Source: an uncultured Eubacterium sp.
GTDB lineage: Bacteria > Bacillota > Clostridia > Lachnospirales > Lachnospiraceae
Direction of reading: 5' to 3'
NCBI GenBank assembly: GCA_910577295.1
Contig: CAJTLS010000040.1
Coordinates: 1 to 17,904, forward strand
DNA: 17,904 bases
Shown here: in pieces, positions 1 through 7,430 of the stretch
Position numbering within the stretch: the stretch's first letter is position 1
Layout of the letters: each line of letters starts with the position of its first letter
Program-made: the position numbers and the translations under genes
The notes under the pieces: model-generated
What the model saw: the letters and a program-made list of their open reading frames with translations, nothing else
Databases searched by the model: none
Told to the model about the DNA's origin: nothing

Positions 1-971
1 TTTCTGCAACACCAACCGCGACGCCGCCTGCCAATACGACAGCAACGGCAACGCCAACCGCAACGCCGACACCGACGGCAACAGCCACAACGACACCGAC
101 ACCGACGCAGAAAGCTACAGCGACACCGTTTCCGGAGGATGCGGAGATGGCAGTTCCGGTTGGGTATCGTTCCACAAAATCGGAAAATGAGGGGAAAGTG
201 GTTGACATTACTTATGACTCAACTGTTATTGTGGAAGGTAAGTCCGTAGCGAGAAAGGCAAAAGTTGTGCTGCCGAAGGGATATACGACAGAAAAGAAGT
301 ATCCGGTCGTATATATGCAGCATGGAATTTTTGGAAATGAAACTTCACTATATGGCGACGGTACGCATCGTGTCATTTGGAATGCCATTGCCAGCGGCGA
401 TGCCAAAGAGATGATTGTAGTATTTCCGAATGCCTGTGCTAATGAAGAGGGAAAAGGCGAGGGCTTTAACCTGCAGCATTACGCCGCCTATGATAACTTC
501 ATTAATGACCTTACACAGTGTTTGATGCCGTATATAAATGAAAATTATTCGACTCTGACCGGACGTGAAAACACGGCGATTTGCGGCTTCTCCATGGGAG
601 GTCGTGTCAGTTTGCAGATTGGTTTTATGAGGCAGGAGCAGTTTGGTTATATCGGTGGTTTCTGTCCGGCGTTTGGCATTTTTAAATATACGAATTACGG
701 CGTGACGGAAGAAGGGTTCTTTACCGAAGATACCTTTACGCTGAAGCCGGAATTTATGAACAATACTCTTGTTCTCATCGCGGCAGGGCCAAAAGATGAT
801 ATTGTTAAGACAGAGCCGAAGCGTTACGCCAATGCCCTGCAAAAAAACAAAGTACCGCACTTTTACTATGAGACGATGGGAGGCGATTCCAAGAACAAAG
901 GCGGCGGTGGTCATGAACCTGCAGTTTATCAGCACGGATTGTATAATTTCCTGAAAAGGATTTTTAAATAG
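1..971 (+). CDS. Secreted modular carbohydrate esterase, CE1/feruloyl-esterase-like domain (5' truncated)
   Basis: The reading frame is open from the window edge (codons in phase with position 3) and ends at TAG 969-971, so this is the 3' part of a longer gene; the ATG at 147 is internal. The first ~45 codons encode a Thr/Pro/Ala-rich linker, typical between modules of extracellular enzymes. An alpha/beta-hydrolase of the esterase D/CE1 type follows: an oxyanion-region QHG motif (near 318), the nucleophile elbow GFSMGG with Ser codon 591-593, an Asp-Asp pair (795-800) and a GGGGHEP motif with His codon 912-914 as likely triad partners. CE1 enzymes release ferulate or acetate from xylan. I infer that a glycosidase or carbohydrate-binding module lies upstream. 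The domain call is firm; the substrate (feruloyl, acetyl or other ester) is not resolved. Confidence 0.85.
   Translation, partial: SATPTATPPANTTATATPTATPTPTATATTTPTPTQKATATPFPEDAEMAVPVGYRSTKSENEGKVVDITYDSTVIVEGKSVARKAKVVLPKGYTTEKKYPVVYMQHGIFGNETSLYGDGTHRVIWNAIASGDAKEMIVVFPNACANEEGKGEGFNLQHYAAYDNFINDLTQCLMPYINENYSTLTGRENTAICGFSMGGRVSLQIGFMRQEQFGYIGGFCPAFGIFKYTNYGVTEEGFFTEDTFTLKPEFMNNTLVLIAAGPKDDIVKTEPKRYANALQKNKVPHFYYETMGGDSKNKGGGGHEPAVYQHGLYNFLKRIFK
3..131 (+). repeat. Thr/Pro-rich linker repeat within the esterase gene
   Basis: Short C/G-rich units built from ACG, ACA, CCG, CCA and GCA codons give runs such as TATPTATPTPT. This is an interdomain linker of low complexity, in frame with the esterase. 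Such tracts vary in length by slippage and are common sites of assembly error. Confidence 0.75.
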
Positions 972-985
972 TTATTTTTCTGCAT

Positions 986-1024
986 AAAGCGGCAGCGCCT
1001 GTTTATCGGGCCCTGCCACTTTTA
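986..1024 (+). terminator. Probable terminator of the esterase gene
   Basis: The arm AAAGCGGCAGCGCC (986-999) pairs with GGGCCCTGCCACTTT (1008-1022) with small mismatches around an 8-nt loop. The tail is only moderately T-rich (ACTTTTACTT), so termination may be partial. It sits 15 bases after the esterase stop. Confidence 0.5.
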
Positions 1025-1075
1025 CTTAAAGAAAAGCAAATAACCGACGTACATCATCTTTTTATAAAATCGCTC

Positions 1076-1104
1076 TTTTCATACTTTCTACTTTGTGGTA
1101 TGAT
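1076..1104 (+). promoter_or_regulatory. Sigma-A-type promoter of glnS
   Basis: TTTTCA (1076-1081) and TATGAT (1099-1104) are separated by exactly 17 bases. The transcript would start near 1111, just upstream of the SD AGGAGGA at 1121, leaving a very short leader with no room for a T-box. The DUF6062-like gene has the same hexamer pair. Confidence 0.6.
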
Positions 1105-1136
1105 AGAAACAGATATGCGAAGGAGGAGTTGTTAGT

Positions 1137-2807
1137 ATGTCAGAAATGAATGAAGAAGTCAACAGCAGGAATTTTATTCAGAATGAGATAGATAATGATT
1201 TGCAGAATGGAGTATATGAGCAGGTGGTGACACGTTTTCCACCCGAGCCAAACGGTTATCTGCACATCGGCCATGCAAAATCCATTCTCCTGAATCAGGG
1301 GTTGGCAAAAGAATATGAGGGTACTTTTAATCTTCGTTTTGACGATACGAATCCGCAAAAAGAAAAGGAAGAATTTGTTGCTTCGATTAAAGATGATGTT
1401 GCGTGGATTTGTGGAGAAGAACCGCCAGTCTATTTTGCGTCAGACTATTTCGATACGATGTATGAATGCGCCGTAAAGCTTATTCGAAAAGGAAAAGCAT
1501 TTGTATGTGATTTGACGCCGGAGGAGATGCGTGAATACCGTGGCACGTTGAAGGAGCCGGGGAAAAACAGTCCCTACCGCGAACGCTCTATCGAGGAAAA
1601 TCTGAAGTTGTTTGAGGAGATGAAAGAGGGGAAGTGTGAGGATGGTTCCCGTGTGCTTCGTGCCAAAATAGATATGTCTTCTCCAAATATAAATATGCGT
1701 GATCCCGTCATATATCGGGTGGCGCATTTATATCATCATAATACAGGAGATAAATGGTGTATTTATCCTATGTATGATTTTGCGCATCCGATTGAAGATG
1801 CAGTTGAGGGGATTACTCATTCCATATGTACTTTGGAATTTGAAGATCATCGCCCATTGTATGATTGGGTAGTAAGGGAATGTGAATTTGAGATTCCTCC
1901 GCGCCAGATTGAGTTTGCGAAGATGTATTTAACGAATGTAGTAACCGGAAAGCGTTATATCAAGAAATTAGTAGAAGATGGTATTGTAGATGGTTGGGAC
2001 GACCCCCGTTTGGTTACTATTGCAGCGCTTCGCCGACGTGGTTATACGGCTTCTTCGATTCGCAAGTTCATGGAATTATGCGGTGTATCGAAATCAAATA
2101 GTTCCGTTGATTATGCCATGCTTGAGTATTGTATAAGAGAAGATTTAAAGATGAGCCGTTCACGGATGATGGCAATTTTGGACCCGATTAAATTGGTCAT
2201 TGATAATTATGAAGAGGATAAAGTGGAGTATTTGGATGTACCAAACAATCAGGAAAATCCTGAATTAGGTACGCGCAAAGTTCCTTTTTGCAGAGAGCTG
2301 TATATTGAGCGCGAGGACTTTAAAATCGAGCCGCCAAGAAAGTATTTCCGCCTTTTTCCAGACAATGAAGTGCGGTTGATGAGCGCTTATTTTGTCAAAT
2401 GTGTAGGATACGAGACAGATGAAGACGGTAATGTGACAGTCGTTCATTGTACTTATGATCCGGAGACAAAAAGTGGTTCCGGATTTAATGGACGCAAAGT
2501 AAAAGGTACGATTCACTGGGTAGCAGTACCTACGGCGGTGACTGCGGAGGTTCGCCTCTATGAAAATATTGTCGATGAAGAGAAAGGGGTATATAATGAA
2601 GATGGTACGATAAATGTGAATCCTGATTCATTGACAATACAAAAGGAGTGTTATGTGGAACCTGCATTAGCAGAGGCACAACCGGGTGATAAGTTCCAAT
2701 TTATGCGCACGGGCTTCTTTTGTGTAGATATAAAGGATACGACAAAGGAGCATCAGGTATTTAATCGTATCGTTTCACTGAAGAGTTCCTATCGTCCGAA
2801 TAAATAG
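1137..2807 (+). CDS. glnS: Glutaminyl-tRNA synthetase
   Basis: Class I aminoacyl-tRNA synthetase of 556 residues that charges tRNA-Gln in the cytoplasm. The catalytic fold is marked by PPEPNGYLHIGHAKS (HIGH at residues 43-46) and the GlnRS landmarks FRFDDTNP, DFAHPIEDAVEGITHS, GWDDPR and LRRRGYTA. The C-terminal beta-barrel anticodon-binding region includes GRKVKGTIHWV, and the end VFNRIVSLKSS matches the usual GlnRS terminus. Length and order fit bacterial GlnRS. The loop that normally reads VMSKRKL (the KMSKS equivalent) is VVTGKRYIKKL here (residues 268-278), an unusual but aligned variant. ATG 1137 has SD AGGAGGA 9 bases upstream. A DUF2225 gene follows after 23 bases and is probably cotranscribed. 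GlnRS rather than GluRS: the HWV segment and anticodon domain are of the GlnRS type. Confidence 0.95.
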   Translation: MSEMNEEVNSRNFIQNEIDNDLQNGVYEQVVTRFPPEPNGYLHIGHAKSILLNQGLAKEYEGTFNLRFDDTNPQKEKEEFVASIKDDVAWICGEEPPVYFASDYFDTMYECAVKLIRKGKAFVCDLTPEEMREYRGTLKEPGKNSPYRERSIEENLKLFEEMKEGKCEDGSRVLRAKIDMSSPNINMRDPVIYRVAHLYHHNTGDKWCIYPMYDFAHPIEDAVEGITHSICTLEFEDHRPLYDWVVRECEFEIPPRQIEFAKMYLTNVVTGKRYIKKLVEDGIVDGWDDPRLVTIAALRRRGYTASSIRKFMELCGVSKSNSSVDYAMLEYCIREDLKMSRSRMMAILDPIKLVIDNYEEDKVEYLDVPNNQENPELGTRKVPFCRELYIEREDFKIEPPRKYFRLFPDNEVRLMSAYFVKCVGYETDEDGNVTVVHCTYDPETKSGSGFNGRKVKGTIHWVAVPTAVTAEVRLYENIVDEEKGVYNEDGTINVNPDSLTIQKECYVEPALAEAQPGDKFQFMRTGFFCVDIKDTTKEHQVFNRIVSLKSSYRPNK

Positions 2808-2830
2808 TAAAAAAGAAATGGAGAATTGCA

Positions 2831-3658
2831 ATGGGTAATATTTTTTCCGGCCTGGAGAGTCTGGGCTTCAAAGATGTAGAAAAAGTGGATGTATTTCAAG
2901 AAAATGAAAAGGGGAAAGGCGCTGCTGCTTCCCAACAGGAAAAGAAACCGGAGACAACAGAGGAAGATTTGCTTTTTGATAAATCATATACATGCCCTGT
3001 ATGTGATTATGAATTTAAAAGTAAAATGGTTCGTACTGGCAAGGTACACTTGTCAGGAGCAGATTCTGATTTGCGGCCAAAGTATGTAGGCGTCGATTCG
3101 TTGAAATATGATGCTATTTTGTGCCCAAAATGTGGTTATGCCGCATTGAATCGCTACTTTAATTTTGTTATGGCAAGTCAGGCAAAAAGTATAACCGAAA
3201 AGATTTCTGCTACGTTTAAATATCAGCAGGAGAGCGGCAACATATATACATATGATGATGCAATCATGCGGCACAAGATGGCTCTGCTCAATACAGTTGT
3301 TAAAAATGGGAAGAACAGTGAGAAAGCATATACCTGTCTGAAGATGGCATGGCTTCTCCGTGGCAAGGCTGAAATGCTGCAGCAGGGCGAGCATAAGAAA
3401 GAAGAAGTCGAGGCTCTTCAGAAAGAAGAAAAAGAATTGCTGACGAAAGCTTTTGAGGGATTTGAGACAGCATTTGATAAAGAAGATTTTCCGATGTGTG
3501 GAATGGATCAATATACGATGATGTATTTGCTTGCTGAGTTGGCAAGGAGAATTGGAAATACAGATGTTGCCAAACGTTATGTGTCAAGAGTTTTGGTAGC
3601 ACGTGACGCACAAAAGAGAATCAAAGATAAAGCATTCGATTTGAAAGAAAAATTATAA
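2831..3658 (+). CDS. DUF2225 family protein with zinc-finger-like Cys pairs
   Basis: 275-residue soluble protein of unknown function. The N-terminus is followed by a charged, Gln/Glu/Lys-rich linker (about 22-48). The DUF2225 hallmark comes next: YTCPVCDYEF (Cys55, Cys58) and ILCPKCGYAALNRYF (Cys98, Cys101), two CxxC knuckles that probably bind one zinc ion. The C-terminal half is helical, rich in Lys/Glu/Leu and resembles TPR-type repeats (LKMAWLLRGKAEML; YLLAELARRIGN). ATG 2831 has a GGAG-type SD 7-8 bases upstream. It lies 23 bases after glnS and is followed by a strong hairpin terminator, so the two form one unit; this does not by itself assign a tRNA-related role. Family assignment is confident, function unknown. 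Confidence 0.85.
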   Translation: MGNIFSGLESLGFKDVEKVDVFQENEKGKGAAASQQEKKPETTEEDLLFDKSYTCPVCDYEFKSKMVRTGKVHLSGADSDLRPKYVGVDSLKYDAILCPKCGYAALNRYFNFVMASQAKSITEKISATFKYQQESGNIYTYDDAIMRHKMALLNTVVKNGKNSEKAYTCLKMAWLLRGKAEMLQQGEHKKEEVEALQKEEKELLTKAFEGFETAFDKEDFPMCGMDQYTMMYLLAELARRIGNTDVAKRYVSRVLVARDAQKRIKDKAFDLKEKL

Positions 3659-3683
3659 AAGAAAAGTTATGGAAAAATGTCTT

Positions 3684-3730
3684 ATAGGCCCGATGGAACG
3701 GATTGAACTTGTTCCATTGGGCTATTTTCT
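3684..3730 (+). terminator. Terminator after the glnS-DUF2225 unit
   Basis: ATAGGCCCGATGGAAC (3684-3699) pairs with GTTCCATTGGGCTAT (3711-3725) around an 11-nt loop, followed by TTTTCT. On the minus strand the same stem is followed by a T-containing tract, so it may also stop the convergent leftward gene that ends at 3763. Confidence 0.85.
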
Positions 3731-3762
3731 ATTTGGAAGTATATTTTGAAACCAGTGAGATG

Positions 3763-4491
3763 TTAAGTTTCAGTTTCGATGGAAAGAACTCCGTTTGTCT
3801 TTGTTAATGCTCTTTGCAGTGCATCTTTGGATGTACCCCATGGTTTATCTGCGTTGCGGTAATCAAATTTGTCTACGAACCATGAGATTTCGTCCTGCAT
3901 ACGTTTGAAGTTATCGAGAAAGATTTTGTTCAAATCCGTAGTGAAGTCTTCTAATACAGAGTGAGAAAGGTAGTTTGGCGCCATTTCATACAGAAGCCCA
4001 TAATGCTCTACACAAAATCCCTGACAGTTCCTAAATTTTTTTCTGAAGTCAGCATCTTTATTATAAAGATAAAAAGTAGTTATAAGGTAACGCTTAAAAA
4101 TATTTTTAATGCGGTTGCAAAGAAAACAAGAGTGTGCCTGCTCTACAGTATATTGATATAGGGCAGAACTGGTATTTTTCGTGAAGAGCCTGCCGCTGGA
4201 AGTACGTCCCTTTTTCTGTAACTTTTCTATGTTCGGTATCGTTTTATTGATATGAGATTGTAGAATGAGTCCCAGACCAAGACGGTTTTCAAAATGGTAC
4301 ATCATTTTTATGTGGTGGGCGCAAAATCCGATTTCGTCTGTAGTAAGCCGGATGTCATCTTCCATATAGCTTGGCCCCATGGCAAAAGCAACCTCGTCGT
4401 CGTCCAGCTTTTTCTTCATGGCGCAGATTACACATTCACAGGGAGTATCAAAAATGTCGTTCACGGGAATATCATATAAAACTTCTTTCAT
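3763..4491 (-). CDS. Cys/His-rich protein, DUF6062-like, with internal duplication
   Basis: 242-residue cytosolic protein without signal peptide or membrane helix. It resembles a Clostridia family I know as DUF6062; I am moderately sure of that name. Two similar halves are visible. The first has CECVIC near residue 18 and GFCAHH about 40 residues on. The second has CFLC near residue 121 and GFCVEH about 40 residues on. Each half offers a CxxC plus CxxH set, a plausible metal site. The start ATG (4489-4491) is preceded on the minus strand by AAGGAGG. It is convergent with the DUF2225 gene, divergent from groES, and has its own promoter. Some relatives may be labelled as transport proteins; nothing here supports transport. 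Confidence 0.75.
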   Translation of the reverse strand: MKEVLYDIPVNDIFDTPCECVICAMKKKLDDDEVAFAMGPSYMEDDIRLTTDEIGFCAHHIKMMYHFENRLGLGLILQSHINKTIPNIEKLQKKGRTSSGRLFTKNTSSALYQYTVEQAHSCFLCNRIKNIFKRYLITTFYLYNKDADFRKKFRNCQGFCVEHYGLLYEMAPNYLSHSVLEDFTTDLNKIFLDNFKRMQDEISWFVDKFDYRNADKPWGTSKDALQRALTKTNGVLSIETET

Positions 4492-4565
4492 ACAGAACCT
4501 CCTTTATTGTTGGCAACATGCCTTTTGAGTATTATTGATGTATTTGACTTTTTGACTCTGGAATC

Positions 4566-4594
4566 ATCATAACATACAATGCAAAAAATGAAAA
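4566..4594 (-). promoter_or_regulatory. Sigma-A-type promoter of the DUF6062-like gene
   Basis: Read on the minus strand, TTTTCA (4594-4589) and TATGAT (4571-4566) are 17 bases apart. The leader to the ATG at 4491 is about 65 bases. Confidence 0.55.
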
Positions 4595-4682
4595 TAAGTT
4601 AAAAATATAAGAAAAAAAGAGTATAATTGAGATAAGATGAGCATATAATGGATAATAGTGGAAATTGGTTAGGGAATTGCTG

Positions 4683-4711
4683 TTGCATTTCTTCTATAAA
4701 AAGCATATTAT
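4683..4711 (+). promoter_or_regulatory. groESL sigma-A promoter
   Basis: TTGCAT (4683-4688) and TATTAT (4706-4711) are 17 bases apart. Transcription would start near 4718, so the CIRCE operator beginning at 4724 lies at the start of the transcript, the classic HrcA-repressed geometry. A/T-rich TATAAT boxes at 4622 and 4644 lack good -35 partners. Confidence 0.75.
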
Positions 4712-4723
4712 TAGAATAATCAT

Positions 4724-4750
4724 TTAGCACTCAACCAGAAAGAGTGCTAA
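4724..4750 (+). promoter_or_regulatory. CIRCE operator (HrcA binding site)
   Basis: TTAGCACTC (4724-4732), a 9-base spacer and GAGTGCTAA (4742-4750) form a perfect 9-9-9 inverted repeat identical to the CIRCE consensus. Established role: HrcA represses groESL (and often hrcA-dnaK) and is released on heat shock. The hrcA gene is not in this window. Confidence 0.97.
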
Positions 4751-4778
4751 CAAGAAAAAGGAAATGGAGGAAAGTAGA

Positions 4779-5063
4779 ATGAAATTAGTACCTTTAGGTG
4801 ACAGAGTTGTATTAAAACAGTTAGATGCGGAAGAAACAACGAAATCCGGTATTGTGTTGCCGGGACAGGCGCAGGAGAAACCACAGCAGGCTGAAATTGT
4901 TGCTGTCGGCCCCGGTGGAATGGTAGATGGAAAAGAAGTAAAGATGGAAGTTAAAGAGGGCGATAAAGTTATTTATTCTAAATATGCGGGAACTGATGTG
5001 AAATTAGATGGTGACGAATATGTGATTGTCCGCCAAAATGATATTTTAGCAATCGTTGAATAA
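4779..5063 (+). CDS. groES: Co-chaperonin GroES
   Basis: 94-residue co-chaperonin that caps the GroEL ring in the cytoplasm. The sequence begins MKLVPLGDRVVLKQ and contains the mobile-loop region (EETTKSGIVLPG), VAVGPG and the C-terminal VRQNDILAIVE, all standard GroES landmarks at normal length. I chose ATG 4779, not the in-frame ATG at 4764, because GGAGGA begins at 4766, 8 bases before 4779, and the family starts at this Met; the upstream ATG merely overlaps the SD. groEL follows after 20 bases. Expression is controlled by the CIRCE site upstream. Confidence 0.96.
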   Translation: MKLVPLGDRVVLKQLDAEETTKSGIVLPGQAQEKPQQAEIVAVGPGGMVDGKEVKMEVKEGDKVIYSKYAGTDVKLDGDEYVIVRQNDILAIVE

Positions 5064-5083
5064 TATTAGGAGGTTAGAGAATT

Positions 5084-6709
5084 ATGGCAAAAGAGATTAA
5101 GTTTGGAGCAGAGGCTAGAGCTGCGCTGGAAGCAGGTGTAAATAAATTATCCGATACCGTACGTGTTACGTTAGGGCCAAAGGGAAGAAATGTAGTTCTT
5201 GATAAGTCATTTGGTGCGCCGTTGATTACAAACGACGGAGTGACAATTGCCAAAGAGGTTGAGTTAGAGGATGCATTTGAGAACATGGGCGCACAGCTTG
5301 TAAAAGAAGTTGCGACAAAGACGAATGATGTTGCTGGTGACGGTACGACGACGGCGACGGTTCTTGCTCAGGCAATGATAAACGAGGGCATGAAAAACCT
5401 TGCTGCAGGGGCAAACCCGATTATTCTTCGTAAGGGCATGAAAAAAGCGACGGAAGTTGCCGTTAAATCGATTCAGGAAATGAGTTCTACCCTGACGGGA
5501 AAAGAGCAGATTGCCAAAGTGGCTGCCATTTCTGCCGGCGATGAGCAGGTTGGTGAGATGATAGCCGATGCAATGGAAAAGGTTTCCAACGATGGGGTTA
5601 TTACGATTGAAGAATCAAAGACAATGATGACTGAACTTGACATGGTAGAGGGTATGCAGTTTGACAGAGGATATTTGTCCGCTTATATGGCTACAAACAT
5701 GGATAAAATGGAAGCAGAACTTGAGAATCCATACATTTTGATTACGGATAAAAAGATTTCCAATATACAGGAAATACTGCCTCTTCTTGAGCAGGTTGTT
5801 CAGGCAAGCGCAAGACTTCTTATCATTGCCGAGGACGTGGAAGGAGAAGCGCTTAGCACATTGGTTATCAACAAACTGCGCGGAACATTTAATGTCGTTG
5901 CCGTGAAAGCGCCGGGATATGGCGACCGCAGAAAAGAGATGTTGAAAGATATCGCAATCTTGACAGGCGGTCAGGTAATTTCAGAAGAGCTCGGTCTTGA
6001 TTTGAAAGAGACGACGATGGATATGCTTGGCCGTGCCAAGTCCGTTAAAGTTCAGAAAGAGAATACGATTATCGTCGATGGCGAGGGTGATAAGGCAGAT
6101 ATTGAAGCACGTGTCGCTCAGATTAAAGTGCAGATTGACGAGACAACATCTGATTTTGACCGCGAGAAATTGCAGGAGAGACTGGCTAAGCTGGCCGGCG
6201 GTGTTGCTGTAGTGCGTGTAGGTGCGGCGACAGAGACGGAAATGCAAGAGGCGAAACTTCGTATGGAAGATGCGCTGGCGGCAACAAGAGCTGCCGTAGA
6301 AGAGGGAATTATTTCCGGTGGCGGTTCGGCTTATATCCACGCCAGCAAAGAAGTTGCCAAATTGGCGGCTACTTTGGAGGGAGATGAAAAGACAGGCGCT
6401 AATATTATTTTGAAAGCCTTGGAATCACCATTGCGTCGTATCGCAGAAAATGCAGGATTAGAAGGTTCTGTTATCATCGATAAAGTTTCTTCCGGTGAGG
6501 CTGGTTATGGCTTTAATGCTCTGACAGAAGAATATGTAGATATGGTAGAATGCGGAATTCTGGACCCGGCTAAGGTGACGAGAAGCGCTTTGCAGAATGC
6601 AACTAGTGTAGCGTCAACCCTGTTGACAACGGAGTCTGTAGTTGCTAATATTAAAGAAGATGTACCTCCGATGCCTGCAGGCGGCGCCGGTATGGGCGGA
6701 ATGATGTAA
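5084..6709 (+). CDS. groEL: Chaperonin GroEL
   Basis: 541-residue 60-kDa chaperonin subunit that forms the double-ring folding chamber with GroES. Landmarks in order: MAKEIKFGAEAR start, VTLGPKGRNV (residues 28-37), ATP-site GDGTTTATVLAQ (Asp86), apical GYLSAYM and APGYGDRRKEML, GAATETEM and the C-terminal Gly/Met tail GGAGMGGMM. Full length, no interruption. SD AGGAGG (5068-5073) is 10 bases upstream. Second gene of the CIRCE-controlled groES-groEL operon; a small membrane protein gene follows after 29 bases without an obvious terminator between. Confidence 0.98.
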   Translation: MAKEIKFGAEARAALEAGVNKLSDTVRVTLGPKGRNVVLDKSFGAPLITNDGVTIAKEVELEDAFENMGAQLVKEVATKTNDVAGDGTTTATVLAQAMINEGMKNLAAGANPIILRKGMKKATEVAVKSIQEMSSTLTGKEQIAKVAAISAGDEQVGEMIADAMEKVSNDGVITIEESKTMMTELDMVEGMQFDRGYLSAYMATNMDKMEAELENPYILITDKKISNIQEILPLLEQVVQASARLLIIAEDVEGEALSTLVINKLRGTFNVVAVKAPGYGDRRKEMLKDIAILTGGQVISEELGLDLKETTMDMLGRAKSVKVQKENTIIVDGEGDKADIEARVAQIKVQIDETTSDFDREKLQERLAKLAGGVAVVRVGAATETEMQEAKLRMEDALAATRAAVEEGIISGGGSAYIHASKEVAKLAATLEGDEKTGANIILKALESPLRRIAENAGLEGSVIIDKVSSGEAGYGFNALTEEYVDMVECGILDPAKVTRSALQNATSVASTLLTTESVVANIKEDVPPMPAGGAGMGGMM

Positions 6710-6738
6710 TAATTATCCACAACAGACAGGAGAAAAAC

Positions 6739-7257
6739 ATGGAACAATCCTATGCAGAAGCAAATGCAAAAAAGAAAGTAACAGGAGCCAGTGTGGCGCT
6801 TAAAATGACATTGATTTTACTCGTAATACTTGTATTTATAGCGTCTGTTTTAGGGGCAATGCAGACGGGAATCAACATCATTGTATTTATTGGTGTGGCG
6901 GCTATATTTGCTCTTATCTGGTACTGGCCCAGATTTAAAATCGAATGGGAATATGTTTTTTGCGATGGACAATTAGACTTTGATATGATTCAGGGAGGCG
7001 AGCGGCGTAAAAATATTTTGCGCATTGAGATTGAGGAAGCGGATGTTGTTGCACCTATTCAGTCTCATCGTCTGGACGGGTATCGCCATTTAGAAGTGAA
7101 AGATTATTCTTCTATGAGAGAGGATGCCGCTATTTATGGAATAGCTACCCGTTTATCGGAACAAAAGGAAAAAGTCGTAATTCTTTTTGAGCCGACATCC
7201 CGAATGGTAGAGCTGATGCATAAGAAATGTCCAGAGATTGTGGAATATTCAGAATAG
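6739..7257 (+). CDS. Small membrane protein, two TM helices plus cytosolic domain (DUF6106-like)
   Basis: 172 residues. A short polar N-terminus with KKK is followed by two hydrophobic helices (about 20-40 and 46-63), a WYWPRFKIEWEY segment and a soluble C-terminal domain of about 100 residues rich in beta-type stretches (CDGQLDFDMI; RRKNILRIEIEEADVV; KVVILFEPTSRMVELMHKKCPEIV). It resembles a Clostridia family of unknown function that I associate with DUF6106; the name is tentative. ATG 6739 has AGGAG 6 bases upstream. The gene lies 29 bases after groEL, and the next terminator is at 7276-7326, so it may be heat-inducible by readthrough. Role unknown. Confidence 0.75.
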   Translation: MEQSYAEANAKKKVTGASVALKMTLILLVILVFIASVLGAMQTGINIIVFIGVAAIFALIWYWPRFKIEWEYVFCDGQLDFDMIQGGERRKNILRIEIEEADVVAPIQSHRLDGYRHLEVKDYSSMREDAAIYGIATRLSEQKEKVVILFEPTSRMVELMHKKCPEIVEYSE

Positions 7258-7275
7258 CATAAAAATGATATTGTT

Positions 7276-7326
7276 GTACTCACAAATGTGCGCTTCATGT
7301 TTTGCGACTTTGTGAGTACTTTTTTA
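7276..7326 (+). terminator. Terminator of the groESL unit
   Basis: GTACTCACAAA (7276-7286) and TTTGTGAGTAC (7309-7319) form a perfect 11-bp stem, followed by six Ts. It starts 19 bases after the stop of the membrane protein gene. Confidence 0.9.
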
Positions 7327-7363
7327 TCTTATAGGAAAGTGTTGAAAAAAGGAGAATAATGGG

Positions 7364-7392
7364 TTGACAAGTTTTTGGTTTTTAGATACAAT
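7364..7392 (+). promoter_or_regulatory. Strong sigma-A promoter of guaB
   Basis: Perfect TTGACA (7364-7369), 17-base spacer, TACAAT (7387-7392). The leader from about 7399 to the ATG at 7431 is only ~30 bases, too short for a purine or guanine riboswitch. Confidence 0.9.
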
Positions 7393-7430
7393 AGGTAAAA
7401 TATATAAATATAAAAGAGAGGAAGATAAAA

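Noticed and set aside
3..131. Short-unit repeats as a CRISPR or mobile repeat
   Set aside because: They are in-frame Thr/Pro codons of a protein linker, with no spacer structure.
348..935. 195-codon leftward open frame antisense to the esterase
   Set aside because: It mirrors a clearly real CE1 coding frame, has no family resemblance and no SD-promoter context.
1105..1136. T-box leader for glnS
   Set aside because: The predicted leader is about 25 bases; no specifier stem or T-box sequence can fit.
4764..4778. ATG 4764 as groES start
   Set aside because: It overlaps the SD of ATG 4779, and the GroES family starts at MKLVPLGDR.
6713..6721. TTATCCACA, a perfect DnaA-box sequence
   Set aside because: A single box between groEL and the next gene, with no cluster, no dnaA/dnaN nearby and no A/T-rich unwinding region; probably chance.
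7393..7430. Purine riboswitch before guaB
   Set aside because: The promoter leaves only about 30 bases of leader, too short for an aptamer.
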